This document shows positions 59,824 through 64,000 of a stretch of DNA of 64,000 nucleotides, in pieces; within the stretch, counting starts at the first letter, position 1, and each line of letters begins with the position of its first letter. Position numbers and translations under genes: made by a program. Below the pieces are notes generated by a model. It ran no database searches. It was not told where the DNA came from and saw nothing but the letters and a program-made list of their open reading frames with translations. The stretch covers positions 62,001 to 126,000 of the forward strand of contig JAYKKM010000251.1 of assembly GCA_035772405.1 (NCBI GenBank). The letters are read 5' to 3'. Source of the stretch: Chrysogorgia sp. JL179-B06. Taxonomy: Eukaryota > Cnidaria > Anthozoa > Scleralcyonacea > Chrysogorgiidae.

Positions 59824-61470
59824 TCTTGTCTTGTCTTGTCTTGACTTCTCTTGACAAGTTGTCTTGTCTTGACAACTTGTTTTGTCTTGTTTTGTCTTGA
59901 CAAGTTGTCTTGTCTTGTCTTGTCTTGTGTTGTATTGTCTTGTCTTGACTTATCTTGACAGGTTGTCTTGTCTTGTCTTGTCTTGTCTTGTCTTGCCTTG
60001 TCTTTTCTTTTCTTTTCTTGTCTTGTCTTGTCTTGACAAGTTGTCTTGTCTTGTCTTGTCTTGTCTTATCTTGTCTAGACTTGTCCTGTCTTGTCTTGTC
60101 TTGTCTTCACAAGTTTTCCTGTCTTGTCTTGTCTTGTCTTGCACGTTGTCTTGTCTTGTCTTGACAAGTTGTGTTGTGTTGTGTTGTCTTGTCTTGTCTT
60201 GACAAGTTGTCTTGTATTGTCTTGACAAGTTATCTTGTCTTGTCTTGACAAGTTGTCTTGTCTTGTCTTGACAAGTTGTCTTGTCTTTTCTTGACAAGTT
60301 GTCTTGTCTTGACAAGTTGTCTTGTCTTGACAAGTTGTGTTGTCTTGACAAGTTGTCTTGTCTTGTCTTTTCTTGTCTTGTCTTGTCTTGTCTTGTCTTG
60401 TCTTGTCCTGTCTTGCATTGTATTGTCTTGCCTTGTCTTGTCTTGTCTTGTCTTGTCTTGTCTAGTCTTGTCTTCTCTTGTCTTGACTTGTCTTGTCTTG
60501 ACTTCTCTTGACAAGTTGTCTTGTCTTGTCTTGACTTGTCTTGGCAACTTGTCTTGTCTTGTCTTGCCTTGTCTTGTTTTGTCTTGTCTTGTCTTGTATT
60601 GTCTTGTCTTGTCTTGTCTTGTCTTGTCTTGTCATGTCTTGTATTGTCTTGTCTTGTCTTGTCTTGTCTTGTGTTGTGTTGTCTTGTCTTGTCTTGTCTT
60701 GTCTTGTCTTGACTTGTCTTGTCTTGTCTTGTCTTGTCTTGTCTTGTCTTGTCTTGTCTTGTTTTGTCTTGTCTTGTCTTGTCTTGTCTTGTCTTGACAA
60801 GTTGTCTTGTCTTGTCTTGTCTTGTCTTGTCTTGTCTTGACAAGTTGTCTTGTCTTGACAAGTTGTCTTGTCTTGTCTTGTCTTGCCTTGTCTTTTCTTG
60901 TCTTGTCTAGATTTGTCCTGTCTTGACTTGTCTTGACAAGTGTTCCTGTCTTGTCTTGTCTTGTCTTGCACGTTATCTTGTCTTGTCTTGACAAGCTGTC
61001 TTGTCTTGTCTTTTCTTGTTTTGTGTTGTCTTGTGTTGTGTTGTGTTGTCTTGTCTTGTCTTGACAAGTTGTCTTGTCTTGTCTTGACAAGTTGTCTTGT
61101 CTTGACAAGTTGTCTTGTCTTGTCTAGTCTTGACAAGTTGTCTTGACTTCTCTTGACAAGTTGTCTTGTCTTGTCTTGTCTTGACTTGTCTTATCTTGAC
61201 TTCTCTTGACAAGTTGTCTTGTCTTGTCTTGTCTTGTCTTGTTATGTCCTGTCTTGTCCTGTCTTGTCTTGTCTTGACAAGTTGTCTTGTCTTGTCTTGA
61301 CAAGTTGTCTTGTCTTATCTTGACAAGTTGTCTTGTCTTGTCTTGTCCTGACAAGTTGACTTGTCTTGTCTTGACAAGTTGTCTTGTCTTGTCTTGTCTT
61401 GACTTTTCTTGTCTTGTCTTGTCTTGTCTTGTCCTGTCTTGTCTTGTCTTGTCTTGTCTTGTCTTGCCTT

Positions 61471-61485
61471 GTCTTGACACAGAGA
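61471..61485. other. junction of pentamer and decamer arrays
   Basis: TCTTGAC of the pentamer array runs directly into ACAGAGAGACG of the decamer array with no unique sequence between. GACA belongs to both repeats (TTGACA of the octamer, GACACA of the decamer), so the exact breakpoint is ambiguous by about 4 bp. T-rich strand becomes A-rich strand at this point. Confidence 0.85.
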
Positions 61486-61570
61486 GACGTAAAGAGACAC
61501 AGAGAGACACAGATAGTCACAGAGAGACACAGAGAGACATATAGAGATATAGCGACACAGAGAGACACAC
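61476..61570 (+). repeat. GACACAGAGA decamer array, left part
   Basis: About 95 bp of GACACAGAGA-type repeats with variants (GACGTAAAGA, GATAGTCACA, GACATATAGA) and one GATATAGCG marker at 61546. It is cut off from the main decamer array by the AT-rich island that follows. Confidence 0.9.
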
Positions 61571-61710
61571 TTTAATACTTTAATCAATTTTTCAAAACAT
61601 TACATTCATAATATAATCTAATGCATTAGAGGTAGACCTAAAACAGAATACAAGATTCCATACTATAGATCACCCAGGATACAGTTACAGTGCAACATAC
61701 AATCATATCA
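61571..61710. other. non-repetitive AT-rich island, 140 bp
   Basis: The only stretch in the window that is neither satellite. It is AT-rich, with TTTAAT repeated at its left end (TTTAATACTTTAATC), a 14-bp palindrome at 61617-61630 and AGGTAGACCT immediately after it. No coding potential, tRNA-like fold, poly-A tail, terminal inverted repeats or target-site duplication could be seen; the two flanks share only decamer sequence. It may be a remnant of the sequence in which the decamer expanded, or a fragment of a mobile element. I do not recognise it. Confidence 0.85.
61617..61630. repeat. 14-bp perfect palindrome TCTAATGCATTAGA
   Basis: Self-complementary over all 14 bases and overlapping by one base the interrupted palindrome AGGT-AG-ACCT at 61630-61639. 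Such a site could bind a dimeric protein, but one 14-bp palindrome in AT-rich DNA is also a plausible chance event. Confidence 0.75.
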
Positions 61711-61756
61711 CGCAGAGACACACAGAGAGATACAGAGACACAGAGAGACATAGAGA

Positions 61757-61830
61757 GATATAGCGAGATACAGAGAGACACATAGAGACCGAGAGAGAAA
61801 CAGAGAGAGAAACAGACACAGAGAGACAAA
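61757..61830 (+). repeat. decamer-array marker GATATAGCG...CCGAGAGAG, copy 1
   Basis: GATATAGCG, then 30 bp after its start GACCGAGAGAGAAACAG, then a second GAGAGAGAAACAG 13 bp on, then GACACAGAGAGACAAAG. The same chain stands at 62900 and 63670. GATATAGCG without the rest occurs at 61546, 62243, 62612 and 63482. Confidence 0.85.
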
Positions 61831-62899
61831 GTGAGATACAAACGGACACCGAGAGACACCGAGAGACACAGAGAGACATAGCTCTACACAGAGAGAAACA
61901 GAGAAACACAGAGAGACACATAGAGACACAGAAAGACACAGAGAGGCACAGAGAGACACAGAGAGACACAGAGAGACACAGAGAGAGAAATAAAGACACA
62001 GAGACACAGAGAGATACAGAGATACACAGACAGACACAAACAGACACAGAGAGACACAGAGAGACATAGAGAGACACAGACAGACACAGACAGACACAGA
62101 CAGACACAGAGAGACACAGAGAGACACAGAGACACAGAGAGGCACATATAGACACATAGAGACACAGAGAGACATACAGAGACACACAGAGACACACAGA
62201 GCCAGTGAGACACACAGAGAGACACACAGAGAGACATAGAGAGATATAGCGAGAAACAGAGAGACACAGAGAGACACAGAGAGATACAAAGAGACATATA
62301 GAGACACAAAGAGACGCAGAGAGACACAGAGAGACACCGAGACACATTGATAGACACACAGAGACACACACAGACACAGAGAGACACATAGAGAGACACA
62401 CAGAGACACACAGAGATACACAGAGACTAGAGAGACACAAAGAGAGAGAGAGATGCAGAGAGTCACAGAGAGACACAGAGAGTCGCAGAGAGTCACAGAG
62501 AGACACAGAGAGTCGCAGAGAGACACAGAGAGACAAAGAGAGACACATATAGACACACAGAGACACACAGAGACATACAGAGACACACAGAGACACAGAG
62601 AGACATGGAGAGATATAGCGTGACACAGAGAGACACAGAGAGACATACAGAGACACACAGAGACACAGAGAGACACATAAAGACGCAGAGAGACACAGAG
62701 AGACACAGAAAGATATAGAGACACAAAGAGACACAGAGAGACACAGGGAGACACAGGGACGCATAGAGAGACACATAGAGAGACACACAGAGACACACAG
62801 AGACACACAGAGACATACAGAGACACACAGAGACACACAGAGACACAGAGACACAGAGACACACAGAGAGAGATACAGAGACACAGAGAGAGATAGAGA

Positions 62900-62973
62900 G
62901 ATATAGCGAGACACAGAGAGACACATAGAGAACGAGAGAGAAACAGAGAGAGAAACAGACATAGAGAGACAAA
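62900..62973 (+). repeat. decamer-array marker GATATAGCG...ACGAGAGAG, copy 2
   Basis: Same chain and same 30-bp offset as copy 1, 1143 bp further on, with GAACGAG for GACCGAG. Confidence 0.85.
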
Positions 62974-63669
62974 GAGGGACACAGAGAGACACAGAGAGAA
63001 ACAGAGAGATACAGAGAGACACATAGAGACACAGAAAGACACTAAGAGACAGAGAGAGAAACAGAGAGACACAGAGAGACACACAGAGACACAGAGAGAC
63101 AAATAGAGACACAGAGACACAGATAGATATAGAGAGACACAGACAGACAGAAACAGACACAGAGAGACAAAGAGAGACAAAGAGAGACACAGAGAGACAT
63201 AGAGAGACACAGAGAGACACAGACAGACACAGACAGACACAGAGAGACAAAGAGACACACATAGCGACATAGAGAGACACAGAGAGACACAGAGACACAG
63301 AGATACAGAGAGACACACAGAGACACACAGAGACACACAGAGACACAGAGAGACACAGAGAGACACAGAGAGACACAGAGAGACACAGAGATACACAAAC
63401 AGACACACAGTGACACAGAGAGACACAAACAGACACATAGAAACACACAGAGACACACAGAGACACAGAGAGACATGGAGAGATATAGCGAGACACAGAG
63501 AGATACATAGAGACATAGAGAGACACAGAGAGACATAGAGAAACACAGAGAGACGCAGAGAGACAGAGAGAGACACAGAGAGACACAGAGCGACATAGAG
63601 AGACAGAAAGAGACACAGAGAGACACAGAAAGATACAGAGACACAGAGAGACATAGAGAGACATAGAGA

Positions 63670-63743
63670 GATATAGCGAGACACAGAGAGACACATAGAG
63701 ACCGAGAGAGAAACAGAGAGAGAAACAGACACAGAGAGACAAA
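63670..63743 (+). repeat. decamer-array marker GATATAGCG...CCGAGAGAG, copy 3
   Basis: Same chain as copy 1, 770 bp after copy 2. The other marker form, ACATGGAGAGATATAGCG, stands at 62612 and 63482 (870 bp apart), 288 and 188 bp upstream of copies 2 and 3, so the two marker forms alternate in the same order. Confidence 0.85.
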
Positions 63744-64000
63744 GAGAGACACAGACGGACACAGAGAGACACAGAGAGACACAGAGAGACATAGAGAGAC
63801 ACAGAGAGAAACAGAGAGACACAGACAGACACATAGAGACACAGAGAGACACAGAGAGACAGAGAGACACAGAGAAACAAATAGAGACACAGACAGATAC
63901 AGACAGACACAGACAGACACAGAGAGACACAGAGAGACACAAAGACACAGATAGACACAGAGAGACACAGAGAGACACAGAGAGACATACAGAGACATAC

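Larger units (their letters stand above)
56530..60969 (+). repeat. terminal half-unit of the pentamer array
   Basis: Intervals after the boundary-subtype core at 56530 are 1206, 405, 784, 373, 478, 366 and 827. The last five match the block starting at 10696 (783, 385, 498, 391, 813) better than the 7-kb units. The last core, at 60969, is again followed by TTTTC, TTTTG and TTGTG. The 2240-bp interval is absent. Confidence 0.75.
1..61475 (+). repeat. TTGTC (AAGAC-family) pentanucleotide satellite array
   Basis: The whole stretch is built from TTGTC, read as GACAA on the opposite strand. The + strand is T-rich and nearly lacks A outside the variant units. Variants are few and recurrent: TTGACAAG, TTGAC, TTGACAAC, TTCTC, TTTCC, TTTAC, TTTTC, TTTTG, TTGTA, TTGCC, TTGTG and a core with TTGCACG. 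TTGACAAG is 8 bp, so each copy shifts the pentamer register by 3. No unique sequence, transposon or RNA gene was seen inside the array. Simple AAGAC satellites are known from Drosophila heterochromatin; that comparison rests on motif identity only. The array runs off the left end of the window, so its full size is unknown. Short-read assembly could not produce this, so the order presumably rests on long reads or clones. Confidence 0.97.
58858..61475 (+). repeat. decayed right margin of the pentamer array
   Basis: Substituted pentamers become much denser here: TTTTC, TTCTC, TTATC, TTGCC, TTGTA and TTGTG interrupt nearly every tract, and long pure TTGTC runs become rare (for example around 59540-59640, 59940-60020 and 61190-61475). 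Unusual forms appear, such as TTCACAAG at about 59268 and 60107 and TTGGCAAC at about 60541. Satellite edges usually diverge because unequal exchange homogenises the middle better than the ends; the pattern fits a true array edge. Confidence 0.7.
61711..64000 (+). repeat. GACACAGAGA decamer array, main part
   Basis: Tandem GACACAGAGA on the + strand (TCTCTGTGTC on the other), with common variants GACACACAGA, GACATAGAGA, GATACAGAGA, GAAACAGAGA and GACAAAGAGA. T is almost absent from the + strand except in variants. Units are less uniform than in the pentamer array. The array runs off the right end of the window. The minus strand stays open for more than 2 kb in overlapping frames (for example 61703-63988), giving Ser/Leu/Cys/Val-only text with no protein-like features. 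Confidence 0.95.

Noticed and set aside
1..61475. TTGACA, the bacterial -35 consensus, occurs hundreds of times; TTGACC/TTGACT also resemble plant WRKY W-box cores.
   Set aside because: No TATAAT-like element at the proper distance, no downstream genes, and the motif is an intrinsic variant of the satellite.
1..61475. Possible telomeric repeat.
   Set aside because: TTGTC does not match the telomere repeats I know (TTAGGG, TTAGG, TCAGG and relatives), the array carries many ordered variants, and it ends internally in another satellite.
1..61475. Assigning the window to Drosophila because AAGAC satellites are known there.
   Set aside because: Motif identity of a 5-bp word is weak evidence, and I know of no Drosophila precedent for the TTGCACG core or the adjoining GACACAGAGA array.
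61571..61710. Transposon or SINE insertion.
   Set aside because: No terminal inverted repeats, poly-A tail, promoter boxes or target-site duplication visible; kept only as an unidentified unique island.
61703..63988. Minus-strand frame of 761 codons, rich in Ser, Leu, Cys and Val, resembling a membrane or cysteine-rich protein.
   Set aside because: It is the translation of the decamer repeat; an overlapping frame (61708-63978) gives the same kind of text, as expected from a 10-bp period and not from a gene.
1..64000. tRNA, rRNA or other structured RNA genes.
   Set aside because: Nothing outside the 140-bp island has the sequence complexity needed, and the island shows no cloverleaf or conserved rRNA-like segments.

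Overview
No gene of any kind can be supported in this window. It is eukaryotic-style satellite DNA: about 61.5 kb of one short tandem repeat, a switch to a second short tandem repeat, and a 140-bp island of ordinary AT-rich sequence near the end. The kingdom is inferred from the length of the arrays and their nested organisation. The species cannot be read from the sequence. In its lowest rotation the main pentamer is AAGAC, a motif known among the simple heterochromatic satellites of Drosophila melanogaster, but a 5-bp motif can arise independently and does not identify the organism.

Layout. (1) 1-61475: array of TTGTC on the + strand (GACAA on the other). It is broken by a small set of recurring variants: the octamer TTGACAAG, the pentamers TTGAC, TTCTC, TTTCC, TTTAC, TTTTC and TTGTG, and a core cassette of roughly 65-70 bp that carries CTAGAC...GTCCTG, GACAAGTTTTC and TTGCACG. 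I counted about 77 cores. Their spacing is ordered. Between 20.4 and 56.5 kb the core-to-core intervals repeat as roughly 980, 790, 2240, 300, 810, 355, 490, 222 and 830 bp. This defines a higher-order repeat unit of about 7.0 kb, with near-complete copies at 20399-27421, 27422-34191 and 49531-56529 and a shortened copy at 34192-39238. The span 39239-49530 does not follow the ladder and contains an indel-rich 5-kb stretch. The left 20 kb and the last 5 kb carry related but different ladders. (2) 61476-61570 and 61711-64000: array of a decamer, GACACAGAGA on the + strand, which is almost T-free and has its own marker variants spaced at several hundred bases. (3) 61571-61710: non-repetitive AT-rich island inside the decamer array, with a perfect 14-bp palindrome.

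Very long open frames exist on both strands because neither TTGTC nor GACACAGAGA forms a stop codon in any frame; they translate to runs of VLSCL, DKTRQ or SLCVS-like residues and are not genes. The biological content is the satellite architecture: a nested higher-order repeat with phased inverted pentamers and one CpG per core, signs of shuffling by unequal exchange or conversion, and an array boundary with an abrupt reversal of strand composition. Coordinates and intervals were read by eye, so individual values may be off by a few bases and counts are approximate.
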